Shown here in pieces: positions 1-6,422 of a stretch of 11,897 nucleotides of DNA (position 1 is its first letter; each line of letters starts with the position of its first letter). The stretch is from Chloroflexota bacterium. Its GTDB lineage: Bacteria > Chloroflexota > Limnocylindria > QHBO01. The stretch spans positions 1 to 11,897 of the forward strand of contig JACCWY010000185.1 of the NCBI GenBank assembly GCA_013697395.1, written 5' to 3'. The position numbers and the translations under genes were made by a program. A model generated the notes under the pieces. The model did not search any database. It worked only from the letters and a program-made list of their open reading frames with translations, and was not told where the DNA came from.

Positions 1-60
1 CGCCACGACCGAGATCGCAGCCGCCAGCACTCCAAGCTGATTGGCTCTAACACCTTTCAT
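1..60 (-). CDS. partial gene start, membrane or secreted protein N-terminus (unknown)
   Basis: A leftward ATG at 60 opens a frame that runs off the window edge. It encodes MKGVRANQLGVLAAAISVVA: a short basic N-terminus followed by a hydrophobic run, as in a signal anchor or signal peptide. Only 20 codons are visible and the Shine-Dalgarno match is modest (G-rich GGAGAGGCAAGGTGG about 20-30 bases upstream). The family cannot be named. The call rests on the positive-then-hydrophobic pattern and the absence of stops, so chance remains possible. Confidence 0.35.
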   Translation of the reverse strand, partial: MKGVRANQLGVLAAAISVVA

Positions 61-176
61 CGCGGTGCTGGGTCACCACCTTGCCTCTCCCAACGCCCTC
101 GCTCGAGGAGGTCGGAGCTATTGGGCCTCGCTTGCCCACGCGCCAGCGAACCGGTGAGTCACGCGGACAGCAGGGC

Positions 177-266
177 GACTCGCGAGACGAGTTCTTCGCT
201 TCCCACAATCGGGATGCGGATGCGTGAGCTAACTCGCCGGTTCGAATCCGGTCGGGCCCGCCACCA
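177..266 (+). repeat. tRNA-3'-end-like structured repeat, copy 1
   Basis: Bases 236-252 form a canonical tRNA T-arm: GCCGG, loop TTCGAAT, CCGGT. They are followed by an acceptor-like strand CGGGCCC (253-259), a discriminator G and an encoded CCA (261-263, then CCA again). Upstream are a hairpin at 197-218 (CGC, T-T mismatch, TCCC, loop ACAATC, GGGA, GCG) and a small hairpin GAG-CTAA-CTC (226-235). No matching 5' acceptor strand or D-arm lies at tRNA distance, so this is not an intact tRNA. Three blocks recur in the same order and orientation at 9707-9811: CTTCCCAC (8 nt), GGGATGCGGAT (11 nt) and CCGGTCGGGCCCG (13 nt). It may be a tRNA remnant, an attachment-site scar or the end of a structured RNA. 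Confidence 0.6.
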
Positions 267-390
267 AGCGCTTGCTCGCCTACTGATCAATCGCTGCTGC
301 GGTGCGAGGTGGGGACGTCACCCGCGTTCGCATCGGCATCCGGCCACAATTCGGGTGCGCCCAGGCACCGAGGCGACGCGAGCGCGGTCC
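267..390. other. non-coding stretch downstream of the regulator gene
   Basis: No credible gene lies between the tRNA-like repeat and the end of the DeoR-type gene. The only visible structure is an imperfect hairpin at 351-371 (TCGG, bulged G, TGC, loop, GCA, CCGA), about 20 bases past the regulator stop codon. It has no U-tract on the leftward transcript, so it is at best a weak terminator candidate. Codon-like open frames crossing this region on the + strand are antisense to the regulator and show no family features. Confidence 0.4.
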
Positions 391-1179
391 TCAGGCGGTG
401 ACGACCTCGACGCTGGCGGCGCGGATGGCCTCGACGGCCACTGGATCGGCGCCGCGGTCCGTCACCAGCACGTCGATGCTCTCGATTGGCGCAATGCGAC
501 AAAACATGACCTGACCCAGTTTCGTGCCGTCGGCCACGACCACGACCCGGCTGGAGCGCCGGACCATGAGGCCGTTGATGCCGGCCTCGCCCTCATGGTT
601 GGCGGTCGCACCGCCAATCGCGTCGATTCCATTCACCCCCAGGAAGAGGATGTCCAGCCACAGGTCCTCGAGCAACCGCGTGGCGAGTGGTCCGATCAGC
701 TCGTACGACTGCTGCCGGGCGACGCCGCCGGTGAGGACGGTCTTCACGGTCGGCCGGAGCACGAGTTCCCCCGCGATGTTGAGGGCGTTCGTGACCACTG
801 TGACCGTAGGCCACTCAGCGCCCTGGTTCGCAATCTCGGCACGAGCGACAAGCGCACGGGCGACTTCGGTGGTTGTGGTCCCGCCGTTGAGCCCGATCGC
901 CTGGCCGGGCGTGACCATGGCGGCCGCGACGGTCGCGATCCGCTGTCGCTCGGCGTTGTGCCGCGCCATCTTGTAGCGCAGCGGCAGGTCGTACGCGACC
1001 GTTGAGTTCGTGACCCCGCCGCGGGTCCGCGTCACCAGCTGTTGTCGCGAGAGCTGGTCGAAGTCCCGCCGAACCGTGGCCTCCGACGCGTCAAGGCGCT
1101 CGGCCACCTCCTTGACCGAAAGCCGGCCGTGATCGGCCAGAAGGCTCACGATGGCATTCCATCGGCTCACCCGATCCAT
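391..1179 (-). CDS. DeoR-family sugar-responsive transcriptional regulator (AgaR-like)
   Basis: A 262-residue protein of normal DeoR-family length. An N-terminal winged helix-turn-helix (about 1-55) carries the family pattern RLSVKEVAERLDASEATVRR (20-39), followed by DFDQL. The C-terminal DeoRC effector domain shows LNGGTTTTEVARAL (97-110), VTNALNIAGEL (129-139), LTGGVARQQSYELIGP (149-164), FLGVNGID (179-186) and VVVADGTK (213-220). This domain normally senses a sugar phosphate. The ATG at 1179 has a strong GAGGAGG Shine-Dalgarno sequence 4 bases away. It is the last gene of the leftward transport operon, 28 bases after the second permease. I infer that it represses both arms of the locus through the repeated GATCAC/TCGATACG motifs in the divergent control region, and that an amino-sugar or ketose phosphate relieves repression. 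The family is clear; the effector and targets are inferred. Confidence 0.9.
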   Translation of the reverse strand: MDRVSRWNAIVSLLADHGRLSVKEVAERLDASEATVRRDFDQLSRQQLVTRTRGGVTNSTVAYDLPLRYKMARHNAERQRIATVAAAMVTPGQAIGLNGGTTTTEVARALVARAEIANQGAEWPTVTVVTNALNIAGELVLRPTVKTVLTGGVARQQSYELIGPLATRLLEDLWLDILFLGVNGIDAIGGATANHEGEAGINGLMVRRSSRVVVVADGTKLGQVMFCRIAPIESIDVLVTDRGADPVAVEAIRAASVEVVTA

Positions 1180-1207
1180 GCCGCCTCCTCGACCGCCGGC
1201 GATCCCG

Positions 1208-2098
1208 TCACGCCTTGACGCCTCCTGCGGTCAGGCCCGACACGAGATGCCGCTCGATCAGGGCGAAGAGGAGCACGACCGGCACGATCGCGACCAGCGA
1301 CATGGAGAACACGTACTGCCAGGAGGTGTCGTACTGTCCGAAGAACTTCGTGAGCGCCACGGTCAACGGCTGGTTGGTGTCGGTGGACAGCAAGACCAGG
1401 CTTGCCGCGAACTCATTCCAGCACGCGATGAAGATGAAGATGATCGTCGTCACGATGCCCGGCCACACCAGCGGCAGCATCACGCGCCGCAGTGAGCCGA
1501 GCCGGCCGCAGCCGTCGAGCCAGGCGGCCTCCTCGAGTTCCCTTGGCACCGAGCTGAAGAAGGTGTGCATGATCCAGATCGCGAAGGACAGGTTGAAGGC
1601 GGCGTTGACCAGGATCATCGACAGCCACGTGTCCGCCAACCCAACCTGGGTGAACTCGCGGAACAGGCCGGCCGCCAGCACCGTGGGCTGGAGCATCTGG
1701 GTCACCAGCACGAGGAGCAGGAACGGAAGCCGCAGCCTGAACCGCTGGCGCGCGGTGTAGTACGCGGCTGGCAGCGCGACGACCAGCGTCAGCGCCGTCC
1801 CGAAGATCGAGATGACGAGCGAGGAGACCAGGTTGAAGGGGAGCGGCGTCTCGACCGTTTGCCACATCGTCACGAAGTTGTCGAACCGCCAGTTCTGCGG
1901 CAGGTAGTCGGGTGGGACGGCCAGGATCTCGAGCCGCGGCTTGAGCGCGCCAATCAGCATGACGACGTACGGGGCCAGGAAGATCGCGGCGATCACGACG
2001 CCGACCGCAGTCAGCAGCCAACGGCGTTCGCCACGGCGCGTTGCGTCGCGTTTCGTCGAGCGGCCGAGTGCCTGAGCCCGGTCGATGGCGGCGGTCAT
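1208..2098 (-). CDS. carbohydrate ABC transporter permease, MalG/UgpE type (CUT1)
   Basis: A 296-residue integral membrane protein with about six hydrophobic segments (near 28-50, 88-112, 123-146, 158-180, 212-235, 264-285). The cytoplasmic EAA loop, which docks the ATPase, is visible as EEAAWLDGCGRLGSLRRVML (189-208), then P209. The start is ATG 2098, 4 bases after the stop of the first permease, with GAGGT 8 bases upstream, so the two are probably translationally coupled. It pairs with the MalF-type permease to form the sugar channel. The N-terminus carries a basic stretch (RSTKRDATRRGERR), usual for this subunit. No ATPase gene accompanies the pair. Substrate is inferred from the neighbouring catabolic genes to be an N-acetylhexosamine or an oligosaccharide of one. 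Confidence 0.92.
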   Translation of the reverse strand: MTAAIDRAQALGRSTKRDATRRGERRWLLTAVGVVIAAIFLAPYVVMLIGALKPRLEILAVPPDYLPQNWRFDNFVTMWQTVETPLPFNLVSSLVISIFGTALTLVVALPAAYYTARQRFRLRLPFLLLVLVTQMLQPTVLAAGLFREFTQVGLADTWLSMILVNAAFNLSFAIWIMHTFFSSVPRELEEAAWLDGCGRLGSLRRVMLPLVWPGIVTTIIFIFIACWNEFAASLVLLSTDTNQPLTVALTKFFGQYDTSWQYVFSMSLVAIVPVVLLFALIERHLVSGLTAGGVKA

Positions 2099-2102
2099 GG
2101 CA

Positions 2103-3041
2103 TCAGACCTCGCGCATCGGGCGTGTCACCCTTAGGTAAACCACGATCACGGCCAGCACGATCACGAAATTCAGCACGCTGATGGCGCTTGCCACATCGA
2201 GCTCGCGTTCGCGCTGAATGATCTTGAACATGAGTGTTGTCGTCGTGTCGGCGTCGTAGCCGGGGATCGGATCGGTCATGGCGTACAGGATGGGCAGCGA
2301 GTTGAAGACGTTGATGATGTTGACGATGGTCGCCACGGCGATGGCCGGGCGCAGCATCGGCAGGACGATCTTCCAGAAGGTCGAAACCCGACCGGCACCG
2401 TCGATGTGTGCGGCCTCGACGGTCTCAGCCGGAATGGTCTGGAGGCCGGCGAGCACCACGAATGTCGTGAACGGGATCGACACGAAAATTGCCACCGCAA
2501 CGGCCGACGCGAAGGCGGGCACCGCAGTCTCCAGGAAGCCAGCCGGCTCCGACAGGAGCCCGACGTCGACGAGTGCCTGGTTGATGATGCCGTAGTAGCG
2601 GTTCAGGCCATACACGAACACGGTGGAGGTCATCACCACCGACGCCGCCCAGGGCACGATGAGCGCGAGGCGCACGGCCGTCCGGCCGGGGAAGCGTTGA
2701 TTCAGGAAGAGCGCGAGGGCAATCGAGATGACGAGCGTCACGGCCACCACCACGGTGACCCAGGCGGCAGTGTTGATCAGAACTCGGCCCAGAGCGCCGA
2801 TATCCAGCATCGACGCGTAGTTGTCCCAGCCTGCCCACCCGCGGTCCACGCCGGACTTACTGATGGCGCGGAACGAGTTGTAGATCATGTAGCCGGCGGG
2901 AAAGATCACCACGCCGACGATGAGAGCAAGCGCCGGCGCAAGCCAGGGGAGCGCGCTCACTGAGCTCTCGCTGCCCCACAGACGTCTGGTGCGCTTCACC
3001 GCGGCGACGGGAGTGCCGGGCCCGCTGCTCAAGTCGGCCAT
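2103..3041 (-). CDS. carbohydrate ABC transporter permease, MalF/UgpA type (CUT1)
   Basis: A 312-residue membrane protein with hydrophobic segments near 31-52, 92-114, 124-144, 176-198, 232-254 and 286-304. The EAA loop is VEAAHIDGAGRVSTFWKIVL (208-227), then P228. It is the longer-headed permease that partners the MalG-type subunit. The start ATG at 3041 follows GAGAGGA by about 10 bases. It is separated from the upstream binding-protein gene by a 74-base gap holding a long stem-loop (3073-3102), a layout typical of binding-protein operons in which the first gene is made in excess. Alternative starts inside the N-terminus are possible but the chosen one gives the usual length. The sugar specificity cannot be read from the sequence. 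Confidence 0.92.
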   Translation of the reverse strand: MADLSSGPGTPVAAVKRTRRLWGSESSVSALPWLAPALALIVGVVIFPAGYMIYNSFRAISKSGVDRGWAGWDNYASMLDIGALGRVLINTAAWVTVVVAVTLVISIALALFLNQRFPGRTAVRLALIVPWAASVVMTSTVFVYGLNRYYGIINQALVDVGLLSEPAGFLETAVPAFASAVAVAIFVSIPFTTFVVLAGLQTIPAETVEAAHIDGAGRVSTFWKIVLPMLRPAIAVATIVNIINVFNSLPILYAMTDPIPGYDADTTTTLMFKIIQRERELDVASAISVLNFVIVLAVIVVYLRVTRPMREV

Positions 3042-3072
3042 CCGCGCGTCCTCTCTGGCGAGGGTCGGCTAC

Positions 3073-3102
3073 GTGCCCAGGCGCGTGGCGCGCCTTGGGC
3101 AC
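3073..3102 (-). promoter_or_regulatory. long stem-loop between binding-protein and permease genes
   Basis: An almost perfect 13-bp stem: GTGCCCA pairs with TGGGCAC and the inner GGCGCG with CGCGCC, with one bulged base and a TGG loop (CCA on the leftward RNA). It lies 14 bases past the stop of the binding-protein gene and 32 bases before the first permease. No U-run follows, so it does not look like a simple intrinsic terminator. By analogy with the malE-malF intergenic structures, it probably protects the 3' end of the binding-protein mRNA and attenuates permease expression. Structure is seen; role is inferred. Confidence 0.6.
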
Positions 3103-3115
3103 GGAGCGCCTCGGT

Positions 3116-4366
3116 CTACTCGACGGCGTCCGCCGCGGCCTGGACCTCGTCGAGGATCTCCTGCGGATCCTTGCCCTGATCGATCTGGCCGATCAGGGTC
3201 TGGATCGACGCTTGGGTATCCTGCCACGCCGCGTTGGTGAACGGATAGAACTCCGCACCCGGCAGCAGGTCAACGAAGACGCTCAGCTGAGGATCGTCGC
3301 TGAAGACATCGGCGGCGCTCTTTGTCACCGGCAGGAAGTGCTCGGTCGTTACGAAGGTCGCGTAATTGTCCCGAGCGTAGAAGAAGTCGAGAAACTTTGT
3401 GATCGCTTCGCGCTTGGCCCCATCATCGTTGTTGAAGGCCATTAGGTGATCGGCGACGCCCAGCGTGAAGGGGGAGCCGTCCTTGGTCGGGATCGCGGCG
3501 ATGCCGTAGTTGAGGTCCGGGTTCTGCTCCTCGATCTCCCCGACCGTCGGCGGCAGGCCGATGATCATGCCGATCTTGCCCTGAATGAACACGTTCATCA
3601 GCGGGCTGCGGTCCTGCGAACCGGGGTTCGGCTCGGTCGCCCCGTCCTCGATCATGGTCTGCATGAATTCGACGGCCTCGACATTGGCCGGCGTGTTGGC
3701 AGTGATCTCGCCACCCTCGGCCCAGCTGCCACCGCCACCGAGGACCCAGACTGACGTCTCGGCCTGTGCCTCTTCACTGCCAAGCGCCATGCCATATCCG
3801 TAGGTCCCGCCGCCGAGCGCCGAGACCTTCGTGGCGGCGTCGAGCACCTCATCCCACGTCGTGGGCGGGCCGGAGACTCCGGCCTCGGCGAGCAGATCCT
3901 CGTTGTAGAAAAGTGCGCGCGCCGAGGCGATCAGCGGCAGGCCGGACTGGGTCCCGTCCAGGCTGGCGTTCTCCTTGAAGCTGTCCTGGAAGTCCGCCAG
4001 CGTCTCCGCGGAGACGACCTCATCGGCGGCGTACAGCAGCCCGTCGTTGGCAAAGGTGGCGAAGGAGTCAAGGTTCAGGATGTCCGGCGCCTGATCGCCC
4101 TGGACCTGCGTCCGGACAACGTTGTTGATGTTGTCCCAGCTCTCGACCTGCAGCGCGACGGTGATGTCGCTGTTCTGCGCCTCGAAGTCGGCGATCAGGC
4201 CCTCCCAAAGCCCACGCGTCGCGTCGCTGTACTGCGGCACAAGCAGCTGCAGCTCGGTCCCCTCGGCCGTTCCGCCGCCGGAGGTGGTTGGCGCGCCCGG
4301 ACTGCATGCGGCAAGCAGGATGCTCGTGGCCGCAGCCAGGACGGCAAGCTTTGGTTGATGCTTCAT
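3116..4366 (-). CDS. extracellular sugar-binding lipoprotein of the ABC importer (CUT1)
   Basis: A 416-residue family-1 solute-binding protein. The start is ATG 4366: the preceding RNA carries AGAGGAGG about 7 bases upstream, and the protein then begins MKHQPKLAVLAAATSILLAAC, a lipoprotein signal with lipobox LAAC ending at Cys21. An upstream in-frame start at 4438 would place 24 polar residues before the signal and is rejected. The mature part begins with a Gly/Thr/Ser linker (about 22-36). Core family features include a hinge segment near APDILNLDSFATFANDGLL, an aromatic-rich central region and the later segment GKIGMIIGLPPTVGEIE. It should sit tethered outside the membrane and hand sugar to the two permeases downstream. 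Specificity is inferred from context to be GalNAc, GlcNAc or a related amino sugar or oligomer. Confidence 0.93.
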   Translation of the reverse strand: MKHQPKLAVLAAATSILLAACSPGAPTTSGGGTAEGTELQLLVPQYSDATRGLWEGLIADFEAQNSDITVALQVESWDNINNVVRTQVQGDQAPDILNLDSFATFANDGLLYAADEVVSAETLADFQDSFKENASLDGTQSGLPLIASARALFYNEDLLAEAGVSGPPTTWDEVLDAATKVSALGGGTYGYGMALGSEEAQAETSVWVLGGGGSWAEGGEITANTPANVEAVEFMQTMIEDGATEPNPGSQDRSPLMNVFIQGKIGMIIGLPPTVGEIEEQNPDLNYGIAAIPTKDGSPFTLGVADHLMAFNNDDGAKREAITKFLDFFYARDNYATFVTTEHFLPVTKSAADVFSDDPQLSVFVDLLPGAEFYPFTNAAWQDTQASIQTLIGQIDQGKDPQEILDEVQAAADAVE

Positions 4367-4582
4367 GAACCGGTTCCTCCTCTGCCCTCGATGCGTGAGC
4401 GGGCAATGTGCGCATGAGATGTGATCACGAATGCGCATCGGCGATCACCCACGATACGACGGTGCTTCGTTCCACGTCAAGGGTGGTTGTGTGGGCGAAA
4501 CGGCGCGAGTGGTAGGGTGTCCAAGCATGTTCGATCAGCATCAATCACGATCGATACGTCTCGATACGAGAGGACCGCGTCG
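4367..4582. promoter_or_regulatory. divergent control region with repeated operator-like motifs
   Basis: These 216 bases separate the leftward transport operon from the rightward catabolic operon. GATCAC occurs at 4423-4428 and 4443-4448, exactly 20 bases apart. Each copy follows a TGCGCAT (4409-4415 and 4432-4438). Nearer the catabolic genes, TCGATACG occurs at 4551-4558 and 4561-4568, exactly 10 bases apart; a related CGATACGA lies at 4452-4459 and GATCA at 4533-4537. Repeats spaced by whole helical turns and placed beside promoters suggest binding sites for a multimeric repressor, most simply the DeoR-family protein of this locus. For the rightward operon, a possible -10 TAGGGT (4513-4518) is seen, but no convincing -35. 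Confidence 0.55.
4451..4480 (-). promoter_or_regulatory. sigma70-type promoter of the leftward transport operon
   Basis: On the minus strand TTGACG (4480-4475) is followed, after 18 bases, by TATCGT (4456-4451). These are good -35 and -10 matches with acceptable spacing. Transcription would start near 4444, leaving a leader of about 78 bases that contains the two GATCAC motifs. A repressor bound there would block initiation or early elongation. Confidence 0.55.
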
Positions 4583-5470
4583 ATGAGCTTTCTCGACGAT
4601 GAGATCGCCACGCAACCCGCCGACTGGGCGCGCAACGTGCGCCGGATCCCCGAATTCGCTGCATCGTTGCCACGCCCCGGCGAGCGGGTCGCAGTGGTGG
4701 GCTGTGGGACGTCGTACTACGTGGGCCTCGCATACGCGGCCCTGCGCGAGGAGGCGGGTCATGGCGAGACGGACGCGTACGCGGCCAGCGAGTACCGCAC
4801 CGGCCGACGCTACGACCGCGTCTTGGCGATCAGCCGGTCCGGAACGACGACTGAGATCCTCGATCTGCTGCCTCAGCTGCGGGGGAAGGTACCGATCACG
4901 GCCATCACCGCCGACCCACAGCAGGCGATCTCCTCCGTCGCCGATGACGTGGTCTCCCTCGCGGACGTCGATGAGGGTTCGGTCTTGCAGACACGCTTCG
5001 CCACCACCACGCTGGCTCTCTTGCGCGCCCACCTGGGCGAGGACCTGTCGGCCACCATCGCCGATGCCGAATCGGCGCTGCACGAACCATTGCCTGCGTC
5101 ACTCGTCGACGCCAGCCAGTTCACCTTCCTCGGGCGCGGATGGGCCTACGGCCTGGCCCTCGAAGCGGCACTGAAGCTGCGCGAGGCCGCCCAGCTCTGG
5201 ACGGAGGCCTACCCGGTCATGGAGTATCGCCACGGACCGATCAGCATCGCCGAGCGCGGCCGCGCGACCTGGATCCTGGGGTCCGCCCCGGAGGGCCTGG
5301 CCGACGAGATCGCCGAGACCGGCGCGCATGTCGAGCAGGGGAGGCGCGATCCGATGGCCGACCTCGTGCGCGTCCATCGGCTCTGCGTGGTGCGTGCCGA
5401 GGCAGCCGGTCTCGACGCGGACCACCCGCGCAACCTGACGCGGTCGATCGTGCTTGGTACCGCGGGCTGA
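4583..5470 (+). CDS. SIS-domain amino-sugar-phosphate isomerase/deaminase (GlmS C-terminal-like, NagB-II/AgaS role)
   Basis: A 295-residue protein with two tandem SIS folds and no glutaminase domain. Motifs match the isomerase half of GlmS: GCGTSYY (40-46), SRSGTTTE (84-91, the phosphosugar-binding loop), ALEAALKLREA (192-202, with the catalytic-type Glu195), EYRHGPIS (214-221, catalytic-type His217) and a C-terminal ADHPRNLTRS (279-288). GlmS has a conserved Lys near its C-terminus in the corresponding NLAKS motif; here it is Arg287. Without the glutaminase half it should work in the catabolic direction: amino-sugar-6-phosphate to ketose-6-phosphate plus ammonia. Start ATG 4583 follows GAGAGGA with 8 bases spacing; the open frame extends upstream to 4421 but that part covers the control region. 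First gene of the rightward operon. Whether the product is fructose- or tagatose-6-phosphate cannot be read directly. Classical AgaS is longer (about 380 residues). Confidence 0.88.
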   Translation: MSFLDDEIATQPADWARNVRRIPEFAASLPRPGERVAVVGCGTSYYVGLAYAALREEAGHGETDAYAASEYRTGRRYDRVLAISRSGTTTEILDLLPQLRGKVPITAITADPQQAISSVADDVVSLADVDEGSVLQTRFATTTLALLRAHLGEDLSATIADAESALHEPLPASLVDASQFTFLGRGWAYGLALEAALKLREAAQLWTEAYPVMEYRHGPISIAERGRATWILGSAPEGLADEIAETGAHVEQGRRDPMADLVRVHRLCVVRAEAAGLDADHPRNLTRSIVLGTAG

Positions 5471-5489
5471 CGAGTACCCTCTGCGCGTT

Positions 5490-6422
5490 GTGACTCACGC
5501 CACCACGGATCGGTGCGTCCTTGCCGTCGACATCGGCGGCACCGGCATGAAGGCTGCGCTGGTCGATGCGTCCGGCGAGCTGCTCCGATCCGAGATCTGG
5601 CCCACCGACGCCGGCCGCGGCCCAGAGTCCGTCCTCGACAACCTCCTGGACCGATCCGCCGAGCTGGTCGCATGGTCGGCGCGCCCCGTGGCGGCGGTGG
5701 GGTTGGCGGTGCCCGGCCTGGTCGATGCGCGCAATGGGATCGCCCGATGGTCGGCCAACGTGGGATGGTCCGAGCTGTCGGTGCGTGACATCGCATCGGA
5801 GCGGCTCGGCCTGCCGGTCGTTATCGGGCACGACGTCGGGCTCGGTGGCCTCGCTGAGGCACGGCTCGGGGCCGGCCGGGGCGTGGACGACCTGCTGTTC
5901 GTGGCCATCGGAACCGGGATTGCGGCCGCCATCCTCGCGGGCGGAGAGCTGATCACCGGTGGCGCCGGACAAGCGGGCGAGATCGGCCATGTGCGGGTCG
6001 ACGGACACACTGAACCCTGTGCCTGCGGCGCCATCGGTTGCCTGGAGACGGTGGCGTCGGCGGCGGCGATCGCGCGGCGCTTCGTCGCGCGGGGCGGCCC
6101 GCCGGGCACGGATGCCGCGGGCGTCGTCGCCCGTCTGGGTTCGGACCCGATCGCCGACGCCGTGTGGTCGGAGGCCATCGCGACCCTCTCATCGGTCCTG
6201 AGTGCGTCCGTGACGCTGCTGGCGCCGGATCGGCTGATCATCGGCGGCGGGCTGGCCGCGGCCGGGCAGCAGCTCCTGGACCCGATCCGCCGCGAGCTGG
6301 CCGTCCGGCGGACCGTTCAGCCGCTGCCGGAGATCGTGCCGGCTCAACTCGGCAGGCAGGCCGGCTGCCGCGGCGCCGGGCTCATCGCCTGGGACCTGCT
6401 CCACGACGAGATCGATTCATGA
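5490..6422 (+). CDS. ROK-family sugar kinase (N-acetylhexosamine kinase, AgaK/NagK-like)
   Basis: A 310-residue ROK kinase from the GTG at 5490, 19 bases after the SIS gene stop; the frame is open back to a TTG at 5454, which would overlap the SIS gene, so the exact start is uncertain. The ATP-binding loop AVDIGGTGMK is at 12-21 and the catalytic Asp lies in IGHDVGLGGLAEA (Asp115). The sugar/zinc segment GEIGHVRVD (163-171) precedes CACGAIGCLE (177-186), giving the His167-Cys177-Cys179-Cys184 zinc set of the ROK signature. IIGGG (250-254) closes the nucleotide site. The usual Asn before the catalytic Asp is His114. Its place between the SIS and deacetylase genes, with an importer instead of a PTS, indicates that it phosphorylates the incoming free N-acetylhexosamine at C6. 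Glucokinase-like activity is an alternative. Confidence 0.9.
   Translation: MTHATTDRCVLAVDIGGTGMKAALVDASGELLRSEIWPTDAGRGPESVLDNLLDRSAELVAWSARPVAAVGLAVPGLVDARNGIARWSANVGWSELSVRDIASERLGLPVVIGHDVGLGGLAEARLGAGRGVDDLLFVAIGTGIAAAILAGGELITGGAGQAGEIGHVRVDGHTEPCACGAIGCLETVASAAAIARRFVARGGPPGTDAAGVVARLGSDPIADAVWSEAIATLSSVLSASVTLLAPDRLIIGGGLAAAGQQLLDPIRRELAVRRTVQPLPEIVPAQLGRQAGCRGAGLIAWDLLHDEIDS

Noticed and set aside
123..263. A complete tRNA (perhaps with intron) from GGGCCTC at 123 to the CCA at 263
   Set aside because: Only six of seven acceptor pairs form, the span is about 140 bases and no D-arm or plausible anticodon arm appears; copy 2 has no 5' acceptor strand at all.
177..266. Integron attC site (imperfect palindrome with bulges)
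   Set aside because: The required GTTRRRY and RYYYAAC ends are absent and no integron integrase is present.
351..371. Intrinsic terminator of the transport-regulator operon
   Set aside because: The hairpin is short, bulged and not followed by a U-tract; kept only as a remark on the region.
121..1005. 294-codon open frame on the + strand
   Set aside because: It is antisense to the well-supported DeoR gene, runs through the tRNA-like repeat and shows no domain; high GC produces such frames.
4421..4582. 54-residue N-terminal extension of the SIS protein
   Set aside because: It would cover the divergent control region and has no homology-like features; ATG 4583 has a good Shine-Dalgarno and matches GlmS-type domain start.
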